DNA of 16,590 nt, from assembly GCA_002482565.1 (NCBI GenBank), contig DLGG01000120.1, positions 1 to 16,590 of the forward strand, read 5' to 3'. Of this stretch, positions 1-7,184 are shown piece by piece. A program made the translations under genes and the position numbers. Origin of the DNA: Solidesulfovibrio magneticus (GTDB lineage: Bacteria; Desulfobacterota; Desulfovibrionia; Desulfovibrionales; Desulfovibrionaceae). The notes beneath the pieces are model-generated. The model searched no databases and had not been told where the DNA came from. It saw nothing but the letters and a program-made list of their open reading frames with translations. How positions within the stretch are numbered: position 1 is the first letter of the stretch; each line of letters begins with the position of its first letter.

Positions 1-167
1 GATTGCACGGTCTGCTCGATATTGACGACCACGCCCTTGCGCAGGCCCGTGGAGGGGCTGGTGCCAATGCCCACCACGTCCACGCCCTCGGGCGAAAGTT
101 CGCCGACGACCACGCAAATCTTGGTGGTGCCGATATCGAGACCGACGATAAGTTCCGACCTGGCCAT
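1..167 (-). CDS. ftsA: Cell division protein FtsA (N-terminal 55 codons, cut by window edge)
   Basis: FtsA is the actin-like ATPase that tethers FtsZ filaments to the inner membrane and recruits later divisome proteins. Only the first 55 codons lie in the window. The translation begins MARSELIVGLDIGTTK and carries the phosphate-1 motif of the actin/Hsp70 fold, DIGTTK, at residues 11-16, followed by VVVGE. Further on, GIGTSPSTGLRKGVVVN matches the stretch typical of FtsA, where Gly-Leu-Arg/Lys-Lys-Gly precedes Val-Val-X-(Asn/Asp). The ATG at 165-167 is preceded by AGGGAG at 177-182, nine bases away, a good ribosome binding site. It is the last gene visible in the dcw run, separated from ftsQ by 229 bp, much wider than any other junction here, so it may have its own promoter. 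ftsZ would be expected beyond the left edge. Confidence 0.93.
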   Translation of the reverse strand, partial: MARSELIVGLDIGTTKICVVVGELSPEGVDVVGIGTSPSTGLRKGVVVNIEQTVQ

Positions 168-396
168 ACGAATCCGCTCCCTGAACGTTTCGGCGTCGTG
201 GGGTTGGCCGCGCCCACAGGCGGGTTGTACGTCAAACCCGCGCGAATTTCATTGGTAAAATGGCGCGTTCCGGGTTTTTTGTCACGCCTCCCACAGGCGC
301 TTCGCCAACCCCGGAAGCACGCGGCGCGGCCCGGCGCTTCCCATTTTCCTGCAAAAGGGCATTAACCCCTTTGATTCCTTGTTAAATATAACCCTT
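168..396. other. ftsQ-ftsA intergenic region with inverted and direct repeats
   Basis: This 229 bp gap is the only sizeable non-coding stretch inside the operon. On the minus strand it has a TATATT hexamer (plus 385-390), a possible -10 box just after ftsQ, but I see no convincing -35. A weak inverted repeat AAAGGG/CCCTTT lies at 354-372 and GGAAGC/GCTTCC at 313-341. Neither is followed by a T-run in the right direction, so I do not call a terminator. The 10-mer CCCACAGGCG occurs twice, at 213-222 and 290-299. A 7 bp perfect inverted repeat is listed separately. The gap may hold a promoter or control element for ftsA(-ftsZ); this is inference from its position. Confidence 0.5.
220..241. repeat. 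Inverted repeat GCGGGTT-N8-AACCCGC upstream of ftsA
   Basis: The arms GCGGGTT (220-226) and AACCCGC (235-241) are perfect complements around an 8-base loop. The element sits 53 bp upstream of the ftsA start. It could be a binding site for a dimeric regulator or an RNA hairpin in the ftsA leader. No T-run follows on either strand, so an intrinsic terminator is unlikely. Short GC-rich palindromes also arise by chance in DNA of this composition. Confidence 0.35.
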
Positions 397-1338
397 CTAC
401 GAGCTTTGCGGCGCGTCCCCCGCGCCCCGCTTCTCGACCCAAACCTTGTCGCCTTCGGCGGTGATGAGCCCCACTTTGTCAAGCTCGCCGCGCCGGCGCA
501 AGTCCATCCAGACCATGTTCATCCGCGACAGGTTGCGCCGCCAGTTCTGGGACCCCAGGCACAAGACGATGCCCGGTTCCATGAGCCGGATTTCCAGCCC
601 ACGGCCCCAACTCAGGCGCAGCCAGGCGATCTGTCCGAAATCGAAGGGAACCTGATGTTCGGCCACGGCCCGGCGCAGATCGGCCAGAATGGGCAGATGT
701 TTTTCCATCCCGGCCTCGACCTCGATCTGGGGCAGGGACACGAACTGCCCGGGCTCGACCTTGTCGATGATGCGCCCGACCTCGTCGGCGTAATAGAGCG
801 TTCCCTGATACTGCACAAGATAGGAAGGGGCTTTTTCCCGCACTTCGATATGAATTGTCCCGGGCAGCACCCGCTTGACCGTCACCGAGTCCACCCACGG
901 CTCCCGGGCAAGCTCGGCCCGCATCCGGTCCATGGACAGCGACAGCACGTTGACCCCGGGCGTGAGCCCGGCCACCTGGCGGATATGCTCCTCGGACAAC
1001 CGGGAACAGCCGGCGATGTCGGCCTGCTGCAGGGCAAAATAGTTGACCGTTGTCAGCCACCGGTAGCCGGCCAAAAGCGCCACGCTGACAGCCAGCACGA
1101 CGGCTCCCATGAAGGCCATGGACACGGCCCGGGTGAACACCTTGCCCAGGCCGCCAAAGCTCACCGAAGGCAGCTTGACGCCGCCGGAGCCGCCGCCGGA
1201 GCGGGCGTTGCGGTTCTTGTTGCCCCGCGACGAAACCGTGCGGCTCTTGACCGTGATGCGCGGCCCGGAATAGCCGTTGCGCTTTTTCTTGGACGAGATT
1301 CCCCCGAATCCCGACAATGTTCCCGCCCTGACGTTCAT
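397..1338 (-). CDS. ftsQ: Cell division protein FtsQ (POTRA domain)
   Basis: FtsQ is a bitopic inner-membrane scaffold that links the early cytoplasmic and late periplasmic parts of the divisome, usually in a complex with FtsL and FtsB. The protein has 313 residues. Residues 1-70 are a long basic Gly/Ser/Lys/Arg-rich cytoplasmic tail. One membrane segment spans about 71-93 (AVSMAFMGAVVLAVSVALLA). A POTRA domain follows at about 99-167, with the usual landmarks: a Leu-Ser-Glu-Glu-x-Ile helix, GVNVLSLS, and EPWVDSVTVKRVLPGTIHIE, the 'PWV...V.R..P..l.I.v.E' signature of FtsQ/DivIB. The beta domain runs to about residue 303. The ATG overlaps the murB stop as ATGA and is preceded by GAGGGTGG inside murB, so translation is probably coupled. 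The tail of about 70 residues is longer than the roughly 25-residue tail of E. coli FtsQ. Confidence 0.93.
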   Translation of the reverse strand: MNVRAGTLSGFGGISSKKKRNGYSGPRITVKSRTVSSRGNKNRNARSGGGSGGVKLPSVSFGGLGKVFTRAVSMAFMGAVVLAVSVALLAGYRWLTTVNYFALQQADIAGCSRLSEEHIRQVAGLTPGVNVLSLSMDRMRAELAREPWVDSVTVKRVLPGTIHIEVREKAPSYLVQYQGTLYYADEVGRIIDKVEPGQFVSLPQIEVEAGMEKHLPILADLRRAVAEHQVPFDFGQIAWLRLSWGRGLEIRLMEPGIVLCLGSQNWRRNLSRMNMVWMDLRRRGELDKVGLITAEGDKVWVEKRGAGDAPQSS

Positions 1339-2222
1339 GGAACCACCCTCACTTCCAGTTCGAGTTGGCGACCGAATCGCTCCCGCACCGCCTCCCGCGC
1401 CAAAGCCAGAAGCTCAAGCGCCTCCCCGCTCGTCCCGCCGCCCAGGTTGACCAGAAAATTGGCGTGCAATGCTGAAAACGCCATCTTTCCAACCACCCTT
1501 CCGGCGAATCCCGATTCCGCCAGCAGCCGCCAGGCCGCCTCCCCGGGCGGATTTTTGAACACGCAACCGGCCGTGGCCGCCGTGATCGGCTGGCTGGCCC
1601 GCTTTTTCTTGAGGTTGGCGATCATCTCCTGACGAATCTCGATGGGTTCGCGCACCTCGCAGTCGAATTCCGCTTCCAGGACCAGAAAAAACCCGGTCAG
1701 GCCCGGCACGATGAAACGGCGGTAACCGATGTCGAGCTCCTGCCGACCAGCCCAAAAAAGTCCCCGCTGCGGCGTCCACAGCCGGACCCGGGCCAGAGTC
1801 GCGCCAATGTCGTCGCCGTAGGAGCCGGCGTTGCCGGCCACGGCCCCGCCCACGCTGCCGGGCACGCCGATAAGCCCCCCAAGCCCGGACAATCCCTGGG
1901 TGGCCAGCCAGGCCACCAATCGCTGGAGCTTGACCCCGGCCCCGCAACGCACCCGGACGCGGCCCTGGGGCCTGTCGGGCAACACGCGCGGCTCGTCGCG
2001 AAGCCAGGGCCGCACCAGCACCAACGGCAGCTCGCCGTCCCTGGCCAGGAGATTGCTCCCGCCGCCCAGGGCCAGGGGCGCGCCGCCAAGCCGGACCAGC
2101 GTTTCGCCGAGGCCGTGAGCGTCCTCGACCTGATCAAAGACCACCTCGGCCAGGGCGCGCCCGCCGAGTTTCAGCGTGGTGCGGGCCGACAGCAGCGGCC
2201 CGGCTTCGACCTTAAGCGCCAC
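1335..2222 (-). CDS. murB: UDP-N-acetylenolpyruvoylglucosamine reductase MurB
   Basis: MurB is a cytoplasmic FAD enzyme that reduces UDP-GlcNAc-enolpyruvate to UDP-MurNAc with NADPH. The 295-residue protein shows the FAD-binding motif LGGGSNLL (about 52-59), the segment GLIGVPGSVGGAVAGNAGSYG (about 116-136), the substrate Tyr in YRRF (167-170), and the C-terminal Glu in EVR (290-292). The proton-donor position, Ser in E. coli (GSFFKNP), is Cys220 here in AGCVFKNP. The shorter form without the E. coli-type insertion fits a type II MurB. The start is GTG at 2220-2222, preceded by TGGAG eight bases upstream, and lies 11 bp inside the end of murC. ftsQ follows with a 4 bp overlap. MurB normally acts on the product of MurA, whose gene is not in this window. 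Confidence 0.95.
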   Translation of the reverse strand: MALKVEAGPLLSARTTLKLGGRALAEVVFDQVEDAHGLGETLVRLGGAPLALGGGSNLLARDGELPLVLVRPWLRDEPRVLPDRPQGRVRVRCGAGVKLQRLVAWLATQGLSGLGGLIGVPGSVGGAVAGNAGSYGDDIGATLARVRLWTPQRGLFWAGRQELDIGYRRFIVPGLTGFFLVLEAEFDCEVREPIEIRQEMIANLKKKRASQPITAATAGCVFKNPPGEAAWRLLAESGFAGRVVGKMAFSALHANFLVNLGGGTSGEALELLALAREAVRERFGRQLELEVRVVP

Positions 2223-3621
2223 GCTGAGGCTCCAGATAATGCGCGCCTACCTGCCAGATGCTGCCGGCCCCAAGGGTCACGAACAGGTCGCCCGGCCGCA
2301 GGATGCCCGGCAGGGCCGCCTCCATGACGGCGAAATCCGGATAGTAGGCGACCTTGGTCTTGGTCACCTGGCGGATGCCTTGCCCCAGGCTTTCGCCGCT
2401 CACCCCGGGAATGGGCGCTTCCGAGGCCGGATAGATTTCGGTCAGCAGCAGCTCGTCGGCGGCTTCGAAACAGGTGCAAAAATCGCCGAAAAGGGCCTTG
2501 GTGCGGGAAAACCGGTGAGGCTGGAAGGCCACCACCAACCGGCGCTCGGGATACACGGCCCGGGCCGTGGCCAGGGTGGCCTTGATCTCAGCCGGATGGT
2601 GGCCGTAGTCGTCGATGACGACCACGCCGTCCTTCTCGCCCTTGCGCTCGAAGCGCCGGCCCACGCCCGCGAACTTGGCCAAAGCCTCGGCGATGGTTCC
2701 CAAGGGAATGCCGACCTCCAGGGAAACGCCGATGGCCCCCAGGGCGTTAAGGACGTTGTGCCGGCCGGGGTGATTAAGCCGCATCTCGCCCAGGCGCTTG
2801 CCGTCGAGGGAGACCTCGAAGCAGCTCATGGCTCCGGAGTCGATGATACGGCCGCGAAGGCGCGCCTTGTCGGAAAAGCCGTAGGTCAGGATGGGCCGGT
2901 TGACGCGCGGCAGGATGCGGGCCACGCCGGGATCGTCCAGACAGACCACGTTCACCCCGTAAAAGGGGATGTTGTTCAAAAAATCCACAAAGGCGTCGTC
3001 GATGGCCTCGATGCCGTCGTAGTGGTCGAGATGGTCGGCGTCCACGTTGGTGACCACCGAGGCGATGGGCGACAGGCACAGAAACGAGCCGTCGGATTCG
3101 TCGGCCTCGGCGATGAGGTACTCGCCCTGGCCCAGCCGCGCCCCGGCCCCGTAGGCATTGAGGCGCCCGCCGATAATGACCGTCGGGTCGTAGCCGGCCT
3201 CGGTGAAGATGGTGGCCAGAAGCGAGGTGGTGGTGGTTTTGCCGTGGGTGCCGGCCACGGCGATGCCGGTGCGCAGGCGCATGAGTTCGGCCAGCATTTC
3301 GGCCCGGGGGATGACCGGGATGCCGCGCTCCCGGGCCACCACCACTTCCGGGTTGTCGCTGGTCACGGCCGTGGATTTGACCACCACGTCGGCGTCCCCG
3401 AGGTTTTCCCGGCCATGGCCGATGGCGATGGACGCGCCAAGGCTTCCCAGGCGGCGCACGGTCTGGCTCATGGACAGGTCCGAGCCGGAGACCTCGTAGC
3501 CGAGGTTTAAAAGCACTTCGGCGATGCCGCTCATGCCCGAGCCGCCAATGCCGATCATGTGGATCTTGCGGACCTTGTTGCGCATCCCCGAGGGCGCGCC
3601 GTGGTTTTTTTGAGCCGTCAT
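2212..3621 (-). CDS. murC: UDP-N-acetylmuramate--L-alanine ligase MurC
   Basis: MurC adds L-alanine to UDP-MurNAc using ATP, the first peptide step in the cytoplasmic pathway. It has 469 residues, a normal length. The N-terminal Rossmann-like domain carries GIGGSGM (24-30). The central ATPase domain has the P-loop GTHGKTTT (124-131), EADESD (172-177) and a DADHLDHY segment (about 194-201). The ligase junction has HPGRHNVLN (284-292) and DDYGHHPAEI (337-346), both MurC-typical, then FQPHRFSRT. The ATG follows the murG TAG stop directly with no gap, and AGGGAG lies nine bases upstream. A second Met at residue 13 is also a plausible family start but has no ribosome binding site. The 3' end overlaps murB by 11 bp. 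Confidence 0.96.
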   Translation of the reverse strand: MTAQKNHGAPSGMRNKVRKIHMIGIGGSGMSGIAEVLLNLGYEVSGSDLSMSQTVRRLGSLGASIAIGHGRENLGDADVVVKSTAVTSDNPEVVVARERGIPVIPRAEMLAELMRLRTGIAVAGTHGKTTTTSLLATIFTEAGYDPTVIIGGRLNAYGAGARLGQGEYLIAEADESDGSFLCLSPIASVVTNVDADHLDHYDGIEAIDDAFVDFLNNIPFYGVNVVCLDDPGVARILPRVNRPILTYGFSDKARLRGRIIDSGAMSCFEVSLDGKRLGEMRLNHPGRHNVLNALGAIGVSLEVGIPLGTIAEALAKFAGVGRRFERKGEKDGVVVIDDYGHHPAEIKATLATARAVYPERRLVVAFQPHRFSRTKALFGDFCTCFEAADELLLTEIYPASEAPIPGVSGESLGQGIRQVTKTKVAYYPDFAVMEAALPGILRPGDLFVTLGAGSIWQVGAHYLEPQRGA

Positions 3622-4728
3622 CTAGCGTTCTCCCTTGTGCGCGGCCATGGCGAGCAGGGCCCGGGCGATGTCGTCGGCGGCGTGAGGCAGGGCCTGGCCC
3701 AGGGCGGCTTGGCCCATGGCCTCCAGGCGCGCCGGATCGCCCAGAAGCCCGATGACGGTCCCGGCCAGATCGATGCCGGGCAGATCTTTTTGGGCCACGC
3801 TGCGGGCCGCGCCGGCCTTGGCCAAAAAGGCGGCGTTGACGGTCTGGTGGTCGTGGGTGGCAAACGGAAACGGAATGAGCAACGACGGTTTGCCGGCGGC
3901 CGTGACCTCGGCCAGGGTGGTGGCCCCGGCCCGGGCCAGGACCAGATCGGCCCAGGCGTAGGCTCCGGCCATGTCGTCGATGAAATTCTCGATGACCACC
4001 TCGGGTTCGTCGCCCGAAGCTTCGCGGCCGGCCAGCACGGCATGGGCCTGGGTGGTCACGCGCTCGAAATCGGCCCGGCCGGCTTGCAGGCGCACCTTGA
4101 CCCCGGCGTCGAGCAAGGTCGGCAGGATGTCCATGACCGCGTCGTTTATGGCCTTGGCCCCCTGGCTGCCGCCAAGGACGAGCAGCCGTTTGGTTCCGGG
4201 ATGGGGCGCGGCCGTGGCCGCCCGGGCGATGTCGGCCCGGATGGGGTTGCCCAGGCGCTCGGCGCGCTTGGCCGGAAAAACCCCGGTTTCGTCGGGATAG
4301 GTCATGAAAACACGGTCCACGAACCGGCCGAGCACCTTGTTGGTGACGCCCGGGACGCTGTTTTGCTCGTGGATGGCCGTGGGCACGCCCATGAGCCGGG
4401 CGGCGGCCACGGGAATAAACCCGGCGTAGCCGCCAAAGCCGCAGACCACGTCCGGGGAAAATTCGCGGATGCGCGCTCCGGCCAGGCTAAAGGCCCGCAG
4501 CATCCAAAACGGCGCGGCCAGGGCTTTTATGCCCCGTCCGAATACGCCCTTGGCCGGCAGGGCCACAAAGGGCAGGCCGGCCTTGGCGGCCAGCTCCCCT
4601 TCCGGGCCGGCGCCGCCGATAAAAAGGACGTCCAGGCCAGGCGCAAGGCGCATGGCCGCCTCGGCCACGGCCAGGGCCGGGAAGATGTGGCCTCCCGTGC
4701 CGCCGGTGGTGACGATGAGCCGGGTCAT
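3622..4728 (-). CDS. murG: Lipid II synthase MurG (UDP-GlcNAc transferase)
   Basis: MurG is a peripheral membrane GT-B glycosyltransferase that moves GlcNAc from UDP-GlcNAc to lipid I, giving lipid II on the inner face of the membrane. The 368-residue protein has the first glycine loop GGTGGH (9-14), the acceptor-side segment with GFGGYAGF and HEQN (about 97-123), the second glycine loop GGSQGA (186-191), and the donor-binding run ARAGATTLAE (265-274) followed by PFPFATHDHQ (286-295). The chosen ATG at 4726-4728 overlaps the ftsW stop as ATGA and has AGGAG about nine bases upstream. A start 14 codons further upstream is open but lies within ftsW and adds residues absent from the family. murC starts directly after the stop codon. 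Confidence 0.96.
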   Translation of the reverse strand: MTRLIVTTGGTGGHIFPALAVAEAAMRLAPGLDVLFIGGAGPEGELAAKAGLPFVALPAKGVFGRGIKALAAPFWMLRAFSLAGARIREFSPDVVCGFGGYAGFIPVAAARLMGVPTAIHEQNSVPGVTNKVLGRFVDRVFMTYPDETGVFPAKRAERLGNPIRADIARAATAAPHPGTKRLLVLGGSQGAKAINDAVMDILPTLLDAGVKVRLQAGRADFERVTTQAHAVLAGREASGDEPEVVIENFIDDMAGAYAWADLVLARAGATTLAEVTAAGKPSLLIPFPFATHDHQTVNAAFLAKAGAARSVAQKDLPGIDLAGTVIGLLGDPARLEAMGQAALGQALPHAADDIARALLAMAAHKGER

Positions 4729-5852
4729 GTCCTGGCGCTCCTGGAAAGATTGAGCAGGATGCCGACGCACAGGAAGCAGGCCAGCAGGTTGGAGCCGCCG
4801 TAGCTTAAAAACGGCATGGCCACGCCCTTGGGCGGCACGCAGCCGAGCACCACGGCCAGGTTGAGCAGAAACCCCAGTCCCAGCACCAGCCCCATGCCGT
4901 AGGCCGTGAAGCGGTCGCGCAGGTCGTCCTGGGCCAGGGCGACCTTGAACGCGCGGTAGAGCAGGATGCCGATGCAGACAAAGACGATGGACACGCCGAT
5001 AAAGCCCAGCTCCTCGCCGACAACGGCCATGATGAAGTCGTTGTGGGCTTCGGGCAGGTAGAAGAGCTTTTGCTTGCCCGCGCCGAAGCCGGCCCCGGCC
5101 ACGCCGCCGGACCCGAAGGCGTAAAAGGACTGCACGAGTTGGTAGCCGACGTTTTGCGGGTCCTTGAAGGGATCAAGAAAGGCGAACCAGCGTTTGAAGC
5201 GGTAGGGCGATGAGGCGATTAAAAGGCCCATGGCCCCGATGCCAAAAATCATGGACACGGCGAGATAGGTCAGCCGGGTGCCGCCGACAAGGCTCATGAG
5301 GAAAAACAGCATCCCCAAAAATACCGCGCCGCCGAAATCCGGCTGGAGCAGCAGGATAAGCCCCAAAAACCCGGTGACCACCACCGGCGGGATAAAGCCC
5401 ACCGAAAAAGAGCGCACGAGTTGCTGCTTCTGGCTGAAGAAGTAGGCCAGATACATGACGAGCACCACCTTGGCCAGCTCCATGGGCTGCAAGGACATAA
5501 AGCCCAGGCGCATCCAGCGCCGCGCCCCGCCGGCCTTGACGGAAAACGGCGGCACAAGGGTGAGCACCAAAAGGCCGATGATGAGAAACAGCCACAGATA
5601 GACCGGCCCGTGCAGGATCTTTCGCGGCATCCAGGCGCAGATGATCATGAGCGTGAGGCTGATCATGGCGAAAAGCCCCTGGCGCTGGATGAAGAAGTAG
5701 CGGTTGCCGTTGACCCGCTCGGCCATGACGCCGCTGGAAGAAAAGACCATGACCAGGCCCAGGCCGGCCAGCACCAGGGCCGCGCCCAGCAGCCAATAGT
5801 CGATGGAGCCGTTGGCCTTGGCCTCGGCCGACTGCACGGTGATCCTGCTCAT
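4725..5852 (-). CDS. ftsW: Septal peptidoglycan glycosyltransferase FtsW (SEDS family)
   Basis: FtsW polymerises lipid II glycan strands at the septum, working with the class B transpeptidase FtsI encoded upstream. The 375-residue protein is highly hydrophobic with about ten membrane segments, beginning near residue 19. SEDS landmarks are GGARRWMRLG (about 108-117), LQPMELAK (121-128), LLLQPDFGG (167-175), and EAHNDFIMAVVGEELGF (268-284), whose Asp272 aligns with the catalytic Asp of the family. The C-terminal signature PKGVAMPFLSYGGS (341-354) is also present, with Asn where many FtsW proteins have a second Ser. The protein ends shortly after the last membrane segment, with no long cytoplasmic tail. 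FtsW rather than RodA is favoured by its place between murD and murG. It overlaps both neighbours by ATGA. Confidence 0.95.
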   Translation of the reverse strand: MSRITVQSAEAKANGSIDYWLLGAALVLAGLGLVMVFSSSGVMAERVNGNRYFFIQRQGLFAMISLTLMIICAWMPRKILHGPVYLWLFLIIGLLVLTLVPPFSVKAGGARRWMRLGFMSLQPMELAKVVLVMYLAYFFSQKQQLVRSFSVGFIPPVVVTGFLGLILLLQPDFGGAVFLGMLFFLMSLVGGTRLTYLAVSMIFGIGAMGLLIASSPYRFKRWFAFLDPFKDPQNVGYQLVQSFYAFGSGGVAGAGFGAGKQKLFYLPEAHNDFIMAVVGEELGFIGVSIVFVCIGILLYRAFKVALAQDDLRDRFTAYGMGLVLGLGFLLNLAVVLGCVPPKGVAMPFLSYGGSNLLACFLCVGILLNLSRSART

Positions 5853-7177
5853 GCGCCCTGCCCTGCCCCGCCGGCCGGTTGGGCCGGCAACGCCGCGAAC
5901 GCCTGCTGAAAATCGCGTCCCCGGGCCTTGTAGTTGGGATACTGGTCAAAGCTCGACGTGCCGGGGGAAAGCAGCACCGCGTCGCCCGGCGCGGCGTCGG
6001 CGTAGATGCGGGCCACGGCGTCGGCCAGGGTCTCGTCGTAGGACGTGGGAACCACCCCGGCGAGGGCCGCTTCGAAGACCTCGCGGCTGCCGCCGAAAAG
6101 CCCCACGGCCACGACTTTCTCTTTCACCAGCGGCAGCATGGCATCCAGGTCGCCGCCCTTCCAGACGCCGCCGCACAACAGCCGCACCGGCCGGTCGAAG
6201 CTGCGGATGGCCGCTTCCATGGCCGTCACGGTGGTGGCCTTGGAGTCGTCGACGAAAAGCACGCCGCCCTTCTCGCCGATGATCTGGAGGCGATGGGGCG
6301 CGGGCACGAAATCGGCAAACACCTGCCGGGCCAGGTCGATGTCCACGCCAAAGGCGCGGCAGGCCAGGTAAGCGGCTTCCATGTTGGCCTGGTTGTGGAC
6401 GCCGGCCAGGCGCGGGCACAAAAAGCCCGAGGCGGCGGCGTACCAGGTGACCCCGGCCCGGGTGAAGGGACGGCCGCCGAGCAAGTCGCGCAATTCCTCG
6501 GACACGATGGCCGTGTCGTCGGGGCGCTGGGCCGCGAAAATCTTGAGCTTGGCGTCGAGGTATTCGCCCAGGTCGGCGTGCCAGTCCAGGTGGTTGGCGG
6601 CGAAATTCAAAAGCACCGCCACCTTGGGCCGAAACGTCTTGGTCAGTTGGAGCTGGAAGCTCGACACTTCGAGCACCACCACGTCGGCCGGCTCCTCGGA
6701 CAGCACATGGTCGGACAGGGGCGTGCCGATGTTGCCGCCGGTGAACACCCGACGGCCGGCGGCTTCAAGCAGCGCGCTTACGAGCATGACCGTGGTGGTC
6801 TTGCCGTTGGAGCCGGTGACGGCCACGATGGGTTCGGGGGTGAACCAGCTGGCCAGTTCGAGTTCGGAGACGACCTGGGCCCCCGGGCAGCCGGCCAGGG
6901 CCGGGGCGAGGTTGGCGGCCCGGATGCCGGGCGAGAGCACGACCAGATCGGCCCCGGCGAAATCGGCCGGCCCGTGTTCGCCGGTGCGCAGATCGTAGCC
7001 CAGGGAGACGGCCTCGGCCCGGAATTCGTCGGAGACGGCGGCCGGATTTTTCTCCAGAAAACGCACGGAAGCGCCCAGGCGCGACAGCAGCCGGGCCGCC
7101 GAACGGCCCGACGCGCCAGCCCCGGCCACAACGGCCTGATGGCCGCGCAGTTGATCGGTATGGAGCATTTCACGCAT
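5849..7177 (-). CDS. murD: UDP-N-acetylmuramoyl-L-alanine--D-glutamate ligase MurD
   Basis: MurD adds D-glutamate to UDP-MurNAc-L-Ala using ATP in the cytoplasm. From the chosen start the protein has 442 residues. It shows the N-terminal substrate domain with GAGASGRSAA (19-28) and LSPGI (81-85), the P-loop TGSNGKTTT (121-129), GGNIGTPL (147-154), an ANHLDWH segment (194-200), DDSKAT (310-315), and LSPGTSSFDQY near the C-terminus. The ATG at 7175-7177 leaves a 7 bp gap after mraY and has GGTAGG about eight bases upstream. An ATG three codons downstream (7168) is a reasonable alternative. An open extension further upstream overlaps mraY and adds unlikely sequence. The 3' end overlaps ftsW by ATGA. 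Confidence 0.95.
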   Translation of the reverse strand: MREMLHTDQLRGHQAVVAGAGASGRSAARLLSRLGASVRFLEKNPAAVSDEFRAEAVSLGYDLRTGEHGPADFAGADLVVLSPGIRAANLAPALAGCPGAQVVSELELASWFTPEPIVAVTGSNGKTTTVMLVSALLEAAGRRVFTGGNIGTPLSDHVLSEEPADVVVLEVSSFQLQLTKTFRPKVAVLLNFAANHLDWHADLGEYLDAKLKIFAAQRPDDTAIVSEELRDLLGGRPFTRAGVTWYAAASGFLCPRLAGVHNQANMEAAYLACRAFGVDIDLARQVFADFVPAPHRLQIIGEKGGVLFVDDSKATTVTAMEAAIRSFDRPVRLLCGGVWKGGDLDAMLPLVKEKVVAVGLFGGSREVFEAALAGVVPTSYDETLADAVARIYADAAPGDAVLLSPGTSSFDQYPNYKARGRDFQQAFAALPAQPAGGAGQGA

Positions 7178-7184
7178 GGCCGGC

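Noticed and set aside
285..299. CGCCT-N5-AGGCG hairpin after ftsQ as a terminator
   Set aside because: On the minus strand it is followed by an A-run, not a T-run, and on the plus strand no T-run follows it.
282..362. Possible 26-codon leader peptide on the minus strand between ftsQ and ftsA (ATG at 360-362)
   Set aside because: An AAAGGGG lies only 3 bases before the ATG, and the peptide has no recognisable features. Chance is a sufficient explanation without conservation data.
379..1632. Long plus-strand open frame of 417 codons opposite ftsQ and murB
   Set aside because: It is antisense to two well-supported genes, shows no family motifs and is rich in His/Gly/Pro/Gln, as expected from antisense reading of high-GC genes.
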